This document shows positions 35,990-44,062 of a DNA stretch of 64,000 nt, piece after piece (the stretch's first letter is position 1; each line of letters begins with the position of its first letter). A model generated the notes under the pieces. It searched no databases, had not been told where the DNA came from, and saw only the letters and a program-made list of their open reading frames with translations. The stretch is from the NCBI GenBank assembly GCA_947305245.1, contig CAMZDG010000001.1:1-64000 (forward strand). Reading direction: 5' to 3'. The position numbers and the translations under genes are program-made. The DNA comes from an uncultured Lachnospiraceae bacterium (GTDB taxonomy: Bacteria > Bacillota > Clostridia > Lachnospirales > Lachnospiraceae).

Positions 35990-36350
35990 GCTTACAAGTC
36001 AAACCAGTTGCCTTTTCGGAAGAAAAAAGAGTTTCAAACAACCCGAAGGAAGCTTACAAGCCAAACAGGTTGCCTTTTCGGAAGAAAAAAAGAGTTTCAG
36101 GCAACCTAAAGAAAGCTGACAAGCCAAACAGGTTGCCTTTGCGGGAGAAAAAAGAGTTTCTGGCAACTTAAAGGAAGCTTACAAGTCAATCCGGTTGCCT
36201 TTTTGGGAGAAAAAAGTGTTTCAGGCAACCTAAAGGAAGCTTACAAGTCAAACCGGTTGCCTTTGCGGGAGAAAAAAGAGTTTTAGGCAACCTGAAGGAA
36301 GCTTACAAGCCAAACAGGTTGCCTTTACGGAAAAAAAGAGAGTTTCAAGT
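35990..36350. repeat. 62-bp tandem repeat, six copies, most with an internal hairpin
   Basis: Units start at 35990, 36052, 36115, 36177, 36239 and 36301; lengths 62, 63, 62, 62, 62, and the sixth is truncated after about 50 bp. Each starts GCTTACAAG (one GCTGACAAG). In copies 2, 4 and 5 GGTTGCC and GGCAACC form a 7-bp stem around a purine-rich loop; copy 3 pairs slightly less. The first copy has degenerate arms and the sixth has lost its right arm. The function is unknown. Without unique spacers this is not a CRISPR array. Confidence 0.9.
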
Positions 36351-36381
36351 CCTCACCCCAAGTTTTTCTTCCTCTCCCAAC

Positions 36382-36413
36382 AAAAAAAGCCCTCCCACCG
36401 AAATGAGAAGGCT
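36382..36413 (-). terminator. Intrinsic terminator after the 36425-37444 glycosyltransferase
   Basis: Ten-bp stem in minus-strand RNA (36404-36413 with 36388-36397, two G-U pairs), 6-nt loop, then seven U. It should stop transcription before the 62-bp repeats. Confidence 0.85.
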
Positions 36414-36424
36414 TCCTACACCCT

Positions 36425-37444
36425 CTAATGATACTGTATCTTGTCCTTATTCTTCAAACTCATCAGCTGCAGCATCAATCCATTATTGTACAGCACTCTG
36501 TAGAGTCCTTCATTGAATCCAAAGATCTTGTACTTAACCCACAGCTGGTTATGCTCCCTCGACCCGAAGGACTTATTCACGACTTCCTTGTACGCCTTCT
36601 TCAGCTCGCGGTATCTCTCGCGGTTGAACTTCACGACGAAGTCGGCCTCACGGTATGCCCTGAACAGGGAGTTCGTGATGGATCCGAGAAGCTGCTGCGA
36701 GCACTCCTGCCAGCCAACGCTGTTAAAGTAATTGCAGATGTCCAGCTGCGCTTCCACGCCGTCGAGGTGCTTGATGGAAAAGCGGCCCATGATACTGTCC
36801 GGACGCTGCAGGTAATAATAAAGCGGCTCGTTGGTCACGTAAATCGAATCGCACTGCTCGATCACGGCCTTGATGATGAAGTTATCCTCCATGCACTTGC
36901 CAAGCGTATAACGAAGCTCCTTGAAGATCTTCGCGCGGTAAATCTTGTTCCACGCCACGGCGCTGAACACGCGGTAATCCGATTCGCAGAACAGAAGCCA
37001 GAAATCCTTGTGCGTAATGGATTTGTTCCAAGGAATCTTATGATGCTCATATACGTTCCCATTCTTCTCCACGTAGTCATACTCGCAGATCACCAGGTCC
37101 GCATTGTTCTTTCTCTGTAGGGTCAGCAAGGTCTCCAGGTATTCCGGCTTGATATAGTCATCACTGTCGATAAAGCAGATGAAATCGCCCCTGGCGATAT
37201 CCAATCCCGCATTTCTGGCCGACGAAAGTCCTCTGTTGTTCTTATGGATCACGCGAATGCGCTCATCCACGGCAGCATAATCGTCACAGATCTGCGGACT
37301 ACCGTCCGGGGACCCGTCATCCACCAGGATCAGCTCGAAATTTGGATAAGTCTGACACCGAATGGACTCTATGCACTTTGCTAAATATGCCTCGACCTTA
37401 AAGACGGGCACGATCACGGAAATCAGCTCGTTCAAAGCAATCAT
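36425..37444 (-). CDS. Glycosyltransferase family 2
   Basis: A 339-aa GT2 enzyme of the EpsJ/CpsJ type: ISVIVPVFKVEAYLAKCIES, ELILVDDGSPDGSPQICDDY, GLSSARNAGLDIARGDFICF and the Asp-Ser-Asp-Asp site in FIDSDDYI near residue 95. KCMEDNFI in the middle carries the ED catalytic-base motif. The composition is host-like, unlike the AT-rich GT2 genes at 25-28 kb, so it may belong to the conserved part of the glycan system. It has its own promoter and terminator, so it is a single-gene unit. Confidence 0.93.
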   Translation of the reverse strand: MIALNELISVIVPVFKVEAYLAKCIESIRCQTYPNFELILVDDGSPDGSPQICDDYAAVDERIRVIHKNNRGLSSARNAGLDIARGDFICFIDSDDYIKPEYLETLLTLQRKNNADLVICEYDYVEKNGNVYEHHKIPWNKSITHKDFWLLFCESDYRVFSAVAWNKIYRAKIFKELRYTLGKCMEDNFIIKAVIEQCDSIYVTNEPLYYYLQRPDSIMGRFSIKHLDGVEAQLDICNYFNSVGWQECSQQLLGSITNSLFRAYREADFVVKFNRERYRELKKAYKEVVNKSFGSREHNQLWVKYKIFGFNEGLYRVLYNNGLMLQLMSLKNKDKIQYH

Positions 37445-37486
37445 CCCTTCGTAACTACTTTCAAAAGTATATAACTATACATATAA

Positions 37487-37515
37487 AAGATACCACAAAA
37501 TGCACTAATTATCAA
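37487..37515 (-). promoter_or_regulatory. Promoter of the 36425-37444 glycosyltransferase gene
   Basis: Minus strand: -35 TTGATA (37515-37510), 17-nt spacer, -10 TATCTT (37492-37487), about 40 nt from the start codon. Confidence 0.65.
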
Positions 37516-37569
37516 GACCAATCACAAAATATTGTGGACTTGGACAAATATTGCGAAATCGTTTTCCCT

Positions 37570-39594
37570 CTATATATGACTAGGATGATAGGTGGTCACG
37601 ATAGTCTTAACGAGCCGCCTGATCTCCTCGTCATTGTTGTAACTAGCGTCCGCCAGTTCCTCGAGCTGTCCCATGAAATTCTCCATGTCGAAGGCAATGG
37701 GTTTTCCAATGTGGATCAGTTCATTCGCGGTGCGTTCAATGCCCTCTTCCGCCATCAGCTTCTCTTCGAACAGCTTCTCGCCGGGACGAAGTCCGGTATA
37801 CTGGATCTTAATGTCCACGTCGGGTTTATATCCGCAGAGCTTGATCAGGTTGCGCGCCAGCGTGTCGATCTTTACGGGCTCGCCCATGTCGAGGACAAAG
37901 ATCTCGCCGCCCTTTGCGTAAGTACCTGCCTGCAGCACAAGGCTAACCGCCTCAGGAATGGTCATAAAGTAGCGGATGATGTCGGGATGCGTCACGGTCA
38001 CGGGTCCGCCCTTCGCGATCTGCTTCTTAAACAGCGGGATCACGCTGCCGTTGCTTCCAAGCACATTTCCGAAACGAACCGCAACGTATTCCGTTCTCGT
38101 CTCGATCTTGCGATTCAGGAAAAGCTGCTTGGAATCCGTCTCATCATTATGTCCGCTGAGGTTCGGAAGGAGATCCTGCCTGCCCTCTCTGCTGATGTAA
38201 TCCATGGACTGGATGACCATCTCACAAAGTCTCTTGCTGGCTCCCATGATGTTCGTGGGATTCACGGCCTTGTCCGTACTGATCAGAACGAAACGCTTCG
38301 TGCCATAGGTCATGGCAGCGCAGGCCGTCTTATAAGTACCGATCACGTTATTCTTAATGGACTCGCAAGGGCTCGCCTCCATCAGGGGCACGTGCTTATG
38401 CGCCGCCGCATGATATACGATCTCAGGGCGATACTTTGCGAATACGGAATTCAGTCTCCTGCTGTCGCGAACCGAACCGATCAGCACCGTCAGATTCAGG
38501 TTCATATAGGTGCTCTTGAGTTCCTGCTCGATGTCATAGGCATTGTTCTCATAGACGTCGAAAATGATCAGGCGCTCAGGATTGTGTGCTGCGATCTGTC
38601 TGCAGAGCTCGCTGCCGATGGATCCGCCGCCGCCGGTGACCATGACCACCTTTCCCTCAATGCTGTTCAGGATCTCGGTCAGGTTAACCTTGATGGGATC
38701 TCTTCCAAGAAGGTCCTCCACGGCAACTTCCTTCATCTTGCTCAGGGCAACGTCGCCGGTCAGGAACTGATACATGCCGGGAAGGAGCTTCATCTCACAG
38801 CCCGTCTCCTTACAGATGTCGAGGAGGTCTCTCGTCTGTGCCTTTGTCGCACTGGGCATTGCGATCAGGATCAGGTCGATCTGATACTTCTCCACGGCGG
38901 TCATAATGTCTTCCCTGCCGCCATACACGGGAACGCCCTCGATGTTACGATGCCACTTATTAGGATTATCGTCAATAAAACAGCAAACTTTATACTCAAC
39001 TTCATCTGCGTGATAAATATCTCGAAGAAGAACCTGTCCTGCTTCGCCCGCGCCGATGATCATCACCTTCTTGGAATAATTATTTGTGCTTCTCTTGCTG
39101 CGCTCCAAAAGGACGAAACGATAGAAGAAACGGACCGCCGTCGTAAAGAAGAACTGCAGGATCACGCCAAAGAAATAGTATGCGAAGGGCATCTGCCTAA
39201 AGATCAGCGTAATGCCGATCACCTGCGCCAGGAACGTAATGGCATTGGCCGTGATCAGTCGGATCAGTTCCTTATAGCTGGCAAAACGCCAGATGCTTTG
39301 ATAGAGATAATGGGAAGAAAATACGATCAGAAGAATGCCCGAATAGATCGGCACAAATTTGATGGCCGACCAAAGATATTCATCCGGGATCTCGGAATAA
39401 TGAAAATCAAATCTTGCCCAAAGGCCAAACAAATAAGAAGCGTTGGAAGTCGCAATGTCATAAATTGCCATCAGGATGGCAAGCACCATCCAATGTTGGA
39501 TCTTCTTACACTTCTTGGGGTAGGACGCGTCAGAACCTTCCGTTGTGAAAGCCTTGGCTCTCACTTCTGGTTTTTGCGTTGTATTCTTTGCCAT
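37570..39594 (-). CDS. Membrane-bound UDP-HexNAc 4,6-dehydratase (CapD/PglF family)
   Basis: About 674 aa. Four membrane helices in the first 160 residues are followed by a CoA-binding-like Rossmann domain (VMIIGAGEAGQVLLRDI) and the catalytic short-chain dehydrogenase domain: MVTGGGGSIGSELCRQIA, YHAAAHKHVPLMEASP, and STDKAVNPTNIMGASKRLCE, where methionine replaces the usual catalytic tyrosine as in PglF/WbpM. It makes UDP-4-keto-6-deoxy-GlcNAc, a precursor of QuiNAc, FucNAc or bacillosamine. The start ATG 39594 follows GGTGTGAT; an upstream ATG at 39618 lacks a site. The promoter has near-consensus spacing. Confidence 0.92.
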   Translation of the reverse strand: MAKNTTQKPEVRAKAFTTEGSDASYPKKCKKIQHWMVLAILMAIYDIATSNASYLFGLWARFDFHYSEIPDEYLWSAIKFVPIYSGILLIVFSSHYLYQSIWRFASYKELIRLITANAITFLAQVIGITLIFRQMPFAYYFFGVILQFFFTTAVRFFYRFVLLERSKRSTNNYSKKVMIIGAGEAGQVLLRDIYHADEVEYKVCCFIDDNPNKWHRNIEGVPVYGGREDIMTAVEKYQIDLILIAMPSATKAQTRDLLDICKETGCEMKLLPGMYQFLTGDVALSKMKEVAVEDLLGRDPIKVNLTEILNSIEGKVVMVTGGGGSIGSELCRQIAAHNPERLIIFDVYENNAYDIEQELKSTYMNLNLTVLIGSVRDSRRLNSVFAKYRPEIVYHAAAHKHVPLMEASPCESIKNNVIGTYKTACAAMTYGTKRFVLISTDKAVNPTNIMGASKRLCEMVIQSMDYISREGRQDLLPNLSGHNDETDSKQLFLNRKIETRTEYVAVRFGNVLGSNGSVIPLFKKQIAKGGPVTVTHPDIIRYFMTIPEAVSLVLQAGTYAKGGEIFVLDMGEPVKIDTLARNLIKLCGYKPDVDIKIQYTGLRPGEKLFEEKLMAEEGIERTANELIHIGKPIAFDMENFMGQLEELADASYNNDEEIRRLVKTIVTTYHPSHI

Positions 39595-39641
39595 GATATC
39601 ACACCCGCCACTGCTCATCTGAATTATTTATTGTTACGATA

Positions 39642-39670
39642 ATTATATCTGTGTCGACAAATTACGTCAA
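39642..39670 (-). promoter_or_regulatory. Promoter of the 4,6-dehydratase gene, with a palindrome in the spacer
   Basis: Minus strand: -35 TTGACG (39670-39665), 17-nt spacer, -10 TATAAT (39647-39642). The spacer contains the perfect 8-bp palindrome TGTCGACA (39653-39660), a possible operator. Confidence 0.75.
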
Positions 39671-39757
39671 TCGTATTACCAAAAACTGTAATGGGAAAAA
39701 ACTACTTTTCTTTGTTAGAAATTGACAAAAATTAGTCAATCTTTGTATAAATACGCA

Positions 39758-39796
39758 AAAAATCTCCGCCAAAGCAAGCTTTTTGCCTTGACGGAG
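39758..39796 (-). terminator. Intrinsic terminator after the lactonase-like gene
   Basis: Arms 39764-39776 and 39784-39796 give a 13-bp stem with two G-U pairs in minus-strand RNA, followed by six U. Confidence 0.85.
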
Positions 39797-39807
39797 TCTT
39801 ATCTCTC

Positions 39808-40881
39808 TTACTCTTCCGTTTCAGTCCTTCCGGGGAGCTTATAGAACACAATACAGTTCGGCACGTTCACCTTCATGGGCGCGCCGTTCATGATCATGGT
39901 GTGCTTCTCCAAGTCAATGCTAAAGAAGGTCATGGCATTGGTCTCATGATTCAGGCTGACAAGGAATTTGTTGTTCGGGAAGATCTCTGCATCCTTCGGA
40001 TACTCGCCGCTGATGGGCAGGCAGAAATTCTTCGAAAGGAACCCAGTCTTCTGGTCCACGTCATAGATCACAACGGAATTATCTCCCGCATTGGAGCTAA
40101 GGAGATACTTATAGTCCGCGGAAAAGCTCAGTGCGCTCGCCGCATTGTTGCTTCCCTTAGGCATGGAGGTCGTCTCGATGGTTTGGATCTTCTCAAACTT
40201 CGGGCTTCCCTTCTTATACTCATAACGATACACGTCGATAAAGCATTTCCACTCATGAACGATATAGATAAACTTACCGTTCTTGGAAATCTTAATGTGT
40301 CTGGGCGCAGACTCCAGCTCCGAGCGAAGGATGTCTGCAAGCTTTACGGTGCCGCGAGAGGTGTCAAACTCATAGACGTTGATATGGTCCATGCCCTCGT
40401 CAGCCACGAGCAGATAACGGTTGTCATGCGTCATGCGCGCACAGTTGATGTGCGGACGGAAATTACGCTCGATCCCGCTTCCCAGGCCCTTGTGATACAC
40501 TTCATCCGTGATCTCGCCGATGCTGCCGTCCTCATTGAGTCTCATGATGGTCAGCTTACCGTCATGATAACCGGCAACGAAAAGGAAACCATCCGTGTAA
40601 TCGGTGGATACATAGCAGCCTCTCATGCCGTTGATGGAACCGAAGTTGATAAACTTAAGGCTTCCGTCAGGCTGGATCTTATAGCTCTCAACGCCCATGT
40701 CCGTGATGGAATAGAGATACTTTCCATTATGAGAAATGCTTACGTAGGAGCTGTTCGTGATCTCTACCTTGTCCTTTTCCGTAAATCTTCCCTTTTCCAT
40801 GTCCACGTCATAGATCTTGATCCCGTGACGATCTCCCTGCGTGTATGTCGAAACATATGCGACGTATTTTTCCTTTGCCAT
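39808..40881 (-). CDS. Lactonase-family seven-bladed beta-propeller (6-phosphogluconolactonase-like)
   Basis: A 357-aa cytoplasmic protein of the Pgl/YbhE type that would open sugar lactones such as 6-phosphogluconolactone. Repeated propeller strands are visible (YVSISHNGKYLYSITDMG, PRHIKISKNGKFIYIVHEWK, LSFSADYKYLLSSNAGDNSV), with RPHINCARMTHDNRYLLVADEG carrying the conserved histidine region. The actual substrate is not certain; related propellers with no known activity exist. It has its own promoter and terminator. An AGGAGG precedes the ATG. Confidence 0.82.
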   Translation of the reverse strand: MAKEKYVAYVSTYTQGDRHGIKIYDVDMEKGRFTEKDKVEITNSSYVSISHNGKYLYSITDMGVESYKIQPDGSLKFINFGSINGMRGCYVSTDYTDGFLFVAGYHDGKLTIMRLNEDGSIGEITDEVYHKGLGSGIERNFRPHINCARMTHDNRYLLVADEGMDHINVYEFDTSRGTVKLADILRSELESAPRHIKISKNGKFIYIVHEWKCFIDVYRYEYKKGSPKFEKIQTIETTSMPKGSNNAASALSFSADYKYLLSSNAGDNSVVIYDVDQKTGFLSKNFCLPISGEYPKDAEIFPNNKFLVSLNHETNAMTFFSIDLEKHTMIMNGAPMKVNVPNCIVFYKLPGRTETEE

Positions 40882-40932
40882 TACCTTACATCCTCCTGAA
40901 AGTACTTAGGTCAACACTTTTAAGCCGAAATT

Positions 40933-40961
40933 ATTTTACCACCGAAAAGGTTCTCTCGCAA
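40933..40961 (-). promoter_or_regulatory. Promoter of the lactonase-like gene
   Basis: Minus strand: -35 TTGCGA (40961-40956), 17-nt spacer, -10 TAAAAT (40938-40933). Confidence 0.6.
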
Positions 40962-41010
40962 CATTTTTTTGCTTAGGACCATTCGTATTTTTTTGATCTC
41001 TCCCAGCCTC

Positions 41011-41298
41011 TTAGAAGCTCGGAAAGCTAACGCCGGGGGCGCTTTGATTGCATCCGCAGTCGCCGTCCGTCATGCCGCCGGCATTGCACCCGCAAGGCAG
41101 ATTGTCGGAATTGCCGCAGGCACTGCATCCACAGCCCTGGTTCGCATTCTGACCGCCGCAGCCGCAGCTTGGACCGAAGCTTGGACCATTACATCCGCCG
41201 CAACCGCTTTGGCCGCATCCATTGCAGCCGCCGCAATCACTGCTTCCGCAGCCGCCGCCGTTTGCAAACAGTAGGTAAAAAAGAATCCACCAGTTCAT
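41011..41298 (-). CDS. Small glycine- and cysteine-rich protein of unknown function
   Basis: A 95-aa protein. A short hydrophobic start (MNWWILFYLLFA) is followed by a glycine-rich body with 15 cysteines in CGGC, CNGC and CGCG patterns. The ATG has AAGGATGA at good spacing, which argues the frame is translated. The opposite strand is also open for most of the length, and composition alone could keep a frame open, so the call is moderate. It does not match a family I recognise. Metal binding, disulfide-rich surface or spore material, or a peptide precursor are all possible; no modifying enzyme is adjacent. Confidence 0.6.
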   Translation of the reverse strand: MNWWILFYLLFANGGGCGSSDCGGCNGCGQSGCGGCNGPSFGPSCGCGGQNANQGCGCSACGNSDNLPCGCNAGGMTDGDCGCNQSAPGVSFPSF

Positions 41299-41398
41299 AA
41301 ATCATCCTTGTTTGTTTTTAGGATATCTTATGACAAAACTCTCTTCCGGTGCATGTTTCATCAATTCTTCCCCAAAAGCCAAAGCCACTCCTTATGGA

Positions 41399-41947
41399 TC
41401 ACTTCTCTTTCCTGTGCCGTACAAGTTCCCTTTTGATCCTGGCAAAAGTATAGTCTTCCCCATATTTTGCAAGCATTTTCAGGTATCTGAGGAGCTTTTT
41501 CCTCGTATAGGGATGGAGCGGTGCCTTGTCCGTACCCTGATAATAATACTGTAGCGGGCAGGAATCGTCATACGCCTTCCCTTTATATACCTTGCTTGCC
41601 GCGATCCGGTCCATTAACATCTCTGCAATGTAACGATCCGGCATGGGGACCGGAGCCATGCCCCCAGGGATCGAATGCGAGCTATAATCGATCCAATATT
41701 CATAATGGTGCTTGTTCCTGCCCTTATGATGGAGCCAGGCAGAGGAATAACCGATTTGTTCTCGCTCCGCATTATTCGGGCTGCGCGTTCCCTGATAGTA
41801 TTTTGCGCCAATTAGAAACTCCGAAGGTCCATATTTGGAAAGATCATGAATGAGTCCCTGCCAATAGAGTCCTACCCGAAAACAACCCTTCGCGACCAAC
41901 AGCTTATGCGTCGTGATCGTCTTAAAATGCTGCCATGCCCTAAACAC
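41399..41947 (-). CDS. DUF5662-family protein
   Basis: A 182-aa soluble protein of unknown function. HDLSKYGPSEF near residue 35 and WLHHKGRNKHHYEYWIDY near 75 give a histidine/aspartate-rich pattern that recalls HD-type metal sites. The family is common in gut Firmicutes and phages and has no firm biochemical role. The likely start is GTG at 41947 with AAGGAG 9-10 nt upstream. It lies between the cysteine-rich gene and the GH13-like gene on the same strand with gaps of about 100 nt. Confidence 0.75.
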   Translation of the reverse strand: MFRAWQHFKTITTHKLLVAKGCFRVGLYWQGLIHDLSKYGPSEFLIGAKYYQGTRSPNNAEREQIGYSSAWLHHKGRNKHHYEYWIDYSSHSIPGGMAPVPMPDRYIAEMLMDRIAASKVYKGKAYDDSCPLQYYYQGTDKAPLHPYTRKKLLRYLKMLAKYGEDYTFARIKRELVRHRKEK

Positions 41948-42052
41948 TGGAAGATTCTCCTTAAAACCATAATTCTTTTTCTATTGTCTTACGACGTCTA
42001 TGCCCTGGCCAATTGTTCTCTTACGCCATGGCAACGCATAAACAATCCTTCT

Positions 42053-43972
42053 TTACATAGTGTCCGTGCTCACGTAAAACGCAACCGTCTTAGGCGCGAT
42101 CATAACGGAATCCTGCACCGGTTCAACATCCGCGCCATTCTCACTCGTGGCGAACTTTAAGGTCCACTTTTTCCCCTTGGGAAGCCTCGGAAGTCCAAGC
42201 TTATGTGGCTCCCAGTGCATATTGATGCCAAGATACATGAATTCAGCCCTTAATGTCTCTGTCTTTTTCAAGTCAACGTTTTCCAAGACAGATTCATCCT
42301 CCGGCGCCTTGGCATTCTCTTCAGCCAAAGGTTTATCACCGGGCTTCTTTGCGTCTTCCGTCTCAGGACATGATGCCTCTCTTTGGATCCCGAGATCCGC
42401 TTCCTCATATAATCCGCAGTAAAGGATGCCCAGCTGTCTGCTGTAGCTTTCCAGCTGTGGTCTCCAGGCCGTTTCGCCATGGAAGGAAAGCTCCGGATAG
42501 CCACAGGAAATGGAATCCATCATCTGCGCCTCCACGCCAGGTCTCAGCACGGGATTCGCCTTCCTGATCTCTGCCAGCCGCTGAAAGAACTCAAACAGCT
42601 CTTTGTTTTGATTCAACTTGCTCCAATTCAGCCAGGTCACCTCATTGTCCTGACAATAGGGATTGTTGTTGCCCTTTTGTGAATTTCCGAATTCATCCCC
42701 CATGAAGATCCGAGGCGTTCCCTGTGCGAAAAGCAGCATGCAATAGGCGTTCTTCAGCTGCGTCATGCGAAGCGAAAGCACCTTCTTCTTTCGCGACGGC
42801 CCCTCTTCTCCGCAGTTCCAGCTGCAGTTATAATCCGTGCCGTCATGATTTTCTTCACCATTGGCCTCATTGTGCTTATAATCATAAGACACCATGTCCG
42901 CCATGGTAAATCCCCAATAGGTGCTCAGATAATTGATCTTTGAAACGGCGGCGGGCAGGGCCCTGATCTGCTGCGACATGGAAGCGACCAAGTTCTCATC
43001 TCCCTTGAGGAACTTCCTTCCCTCATATAGGAAATCGTCCCGCATCAGCCCCAGATTTTTATACGCGGGCACACCGCGCCTGCCATAAATGGCCTCGCCG
43101 TCAAGTCTGTAATACCAAAGCTTCGTGTCCGAAAGCTCCGGATCCCTTGCGATCATCTCCGCGGGAAGATTTTCTCCCACGAGATGGAAGCCATCCACCT
43201 GATACTCCTCCACCCAAAACCGAAGCACCGAAGGAATGTCTATCGGATTATATTCCCTCGGGAAAAAAAACTGCAAAACGACTTCCATGCCAGCCTCGTG
43301 CAGGCTTCGGATCATCTCACGAAGCTCCGTCCTTGCATCGCCATAGGCATAATCCGCCTTTGGCGCATAATAAAAGCCTTCCGTATAGCCCCAGTAATTT
43401 AATCTCGTCTGCGCCAGATCTCCCTTTGCGGAAAGCTCGCCTACGTTTTCTTTTCTTCCAGGCCTTTCAATGAATTCATAAACGGGCTGGAATTCCAGCG
43501 TTGTCACGCCAATGCTTTTCAGATAGGGGATCTTTTCCGAAACGGCGCTAAAGGTGCCCCGATGCGCTGCTCCTGAGGAGAAATGCTTGGTAAAGCCCCG
43601 TACGTGCAGGCAATAGATCAGACTGTCATAATATTGGATCCTTGGTCTTTTTACGTTCTTCCAGTCAAATTTCGGAAGGTCAAACAGGGTATAGACGTCC
43701 TCAGGAGCCTTTTCCTGCCCATATTTCTTTTCGGTGAAAAAGCCCTTGCCGCAGGGGTCCGGAAATCTCTTCCCGTTTTCATAAAATTGATAGGCAAGAT
43801 CATCGCCATTTTGCCCTTCCTCCAAAAGGAGTTCCATGCGACAACGCTTTCCGATCCGGCTATCCTTCGGGAAGGGAACGCGCTTTTTCTCTCTCTTGGT
43901 TTTTCTGTCGTATAAGATCACGCCGCAATCCTCTGATTCCGAGACGTAGCTCAGCGAGTACGTTTTGCACAT
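42053..43972 (-). CDS. GH13 isoamylase/debranching-like protein without catalytic residues
   Basis: A 639-aa protein related to GlgX/TreX/pullulanase enzymes. The fold markers remain: YCLHVRGFTKHFSSG, KSIGVTTLEFQPV, LNYWGYTEGFYYAPKADYA, VSYDYKHNEANGEENHDGTD and FMGDEFGNSQKGNNNPYCQD. All catalytic places are changed. Region I DVVxNH reads EVVLQFFF (230-237). Region II GFRxD reads GFHLV (261-265), losing the nucleophile. Region III has no acid/base Glu pattern. Region IV HDG reads YWG (352-354). It is probably a non-hydrolytic glycogen- or glucan-binding protein. A low-complexity acidic segment (about 545-585) splits the C-terminal beta domain. Confidence 0.85.
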   Translation of the reverse strand: MCKTYSLSYVSESEDCGVILYDRKTKREKKRVPFPKDSRIGKRCRMELLLEEGQNGDDLAYQFYENGKRFPDPCGKGFFTEKKYGQEKAPEDVYTLFDLPKFDWKNVKRPRIQYYDSLIYCLHVRGFTKHFSSGAAHRGTFSAVSEKIPYLKSIGVTTLEFQPVYEFIERPGRKENVGELSAKGDLAQTRLNYWGYTEGFYYAPKADYAYGDARTELREMIRSLHEAGMEVVLQFFFPREYNPIDIPSVLRFWVEEYQVDGFHLVGENLPAEMIARDPELSDTKLWYYRLDGEAIYGRRGVPAYKNLGLMRDDFLYEGRKFLKGDENLVASMSQQIRALPAAVSKINYLSTYWGFTMADMVSYDYKHNEANGEENHDGTDYNCSWNCGEEGPSRKKKVLSLRMTQLKNAYCMLLFAQGTPRIFMGDEFGNSQKGNNNPYCQDNEVTWLNWSKLNQNKELFEFFQRLAEIRKANPVLRPGVEAQMMDSISCGYPELSFHGETAWRPQLESYSRQLGILYCGLYEEADLGIQREASCPETEDAKKPGDKPLAEENAKAPEDESVLENVDLKKTETLRAEFMYLGINMHWEPHKLGLPRLPKGKKWTLKFATSENGADVEPVQDSVMIAPKTVAFYVSTDTM

Positions 43973-44015
43973 AAAGTTCTTTTTCCCTTTCTTAAGAAGC
44001 CTGCCTCAAGTCCAA

Positions 44016-44044
44016 TTGACAAGTGAAACAAAACTATGTATATT
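44016..44044 (+). promoter_or_regulatory. Promoter of the DUF1292 gene
   Basis: Plus strand: -35 TTGACA (44016-44021), 17-nt spacer, -10 TATATT (44039-44044). It faces the minus-strand promoter at 44063-44091 with nearly coincident start points. Confidence 0.8.
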
Positions 44045-44062
44045 ATATACAAATACGTACCT

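Larger units (their letters stand above)
35380..36424. other. Repeat-rich 1-kb intergenic region upstream of the HTH-dehydrogenase gene
   Basis: The longest non-coding stretch of the window. Reading away from the dehydrogenase start it holds the 18-bp array (35382-35563), three 19-bp palindromes, an AT-rich segment, a six-copy 62-bp array (35990-36350), and the terminator of the next upstream gene (36382-36413). Frames of 60-90 codons exist inside the repeats but lack ribosome-binding sites and follow the repeat, so I treat them as chance. Confidence 0.75.

Noticed and set aside
35886..36171. Plus-strand frames of 61-77 codons in the 62-bp repeats
   Set aside because: The period of 62 is not a multiple of three, so successive units fall in different frames; no ribosome-binding site.
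35990..36350. CRISPR array
   Set aside because: Whole 62-bp units repeat without unique spacers and no cas gene is near.
37534..39642. Open frame of 702 codons on the plus strand
   Set aside because: Mirror of the 4,6-dehydratase gene, which has clear motifs, promoter and start on the minus strand.
40969..41274. 101-codon alanine-rich plus-strand frame opposite the cysteine-rich gene
   Set aside because: Alanine/threonine richness is the complement of Gly/Cys codons, and no ribosome-binding site precedes it, whereas the minus-strand frame has one.
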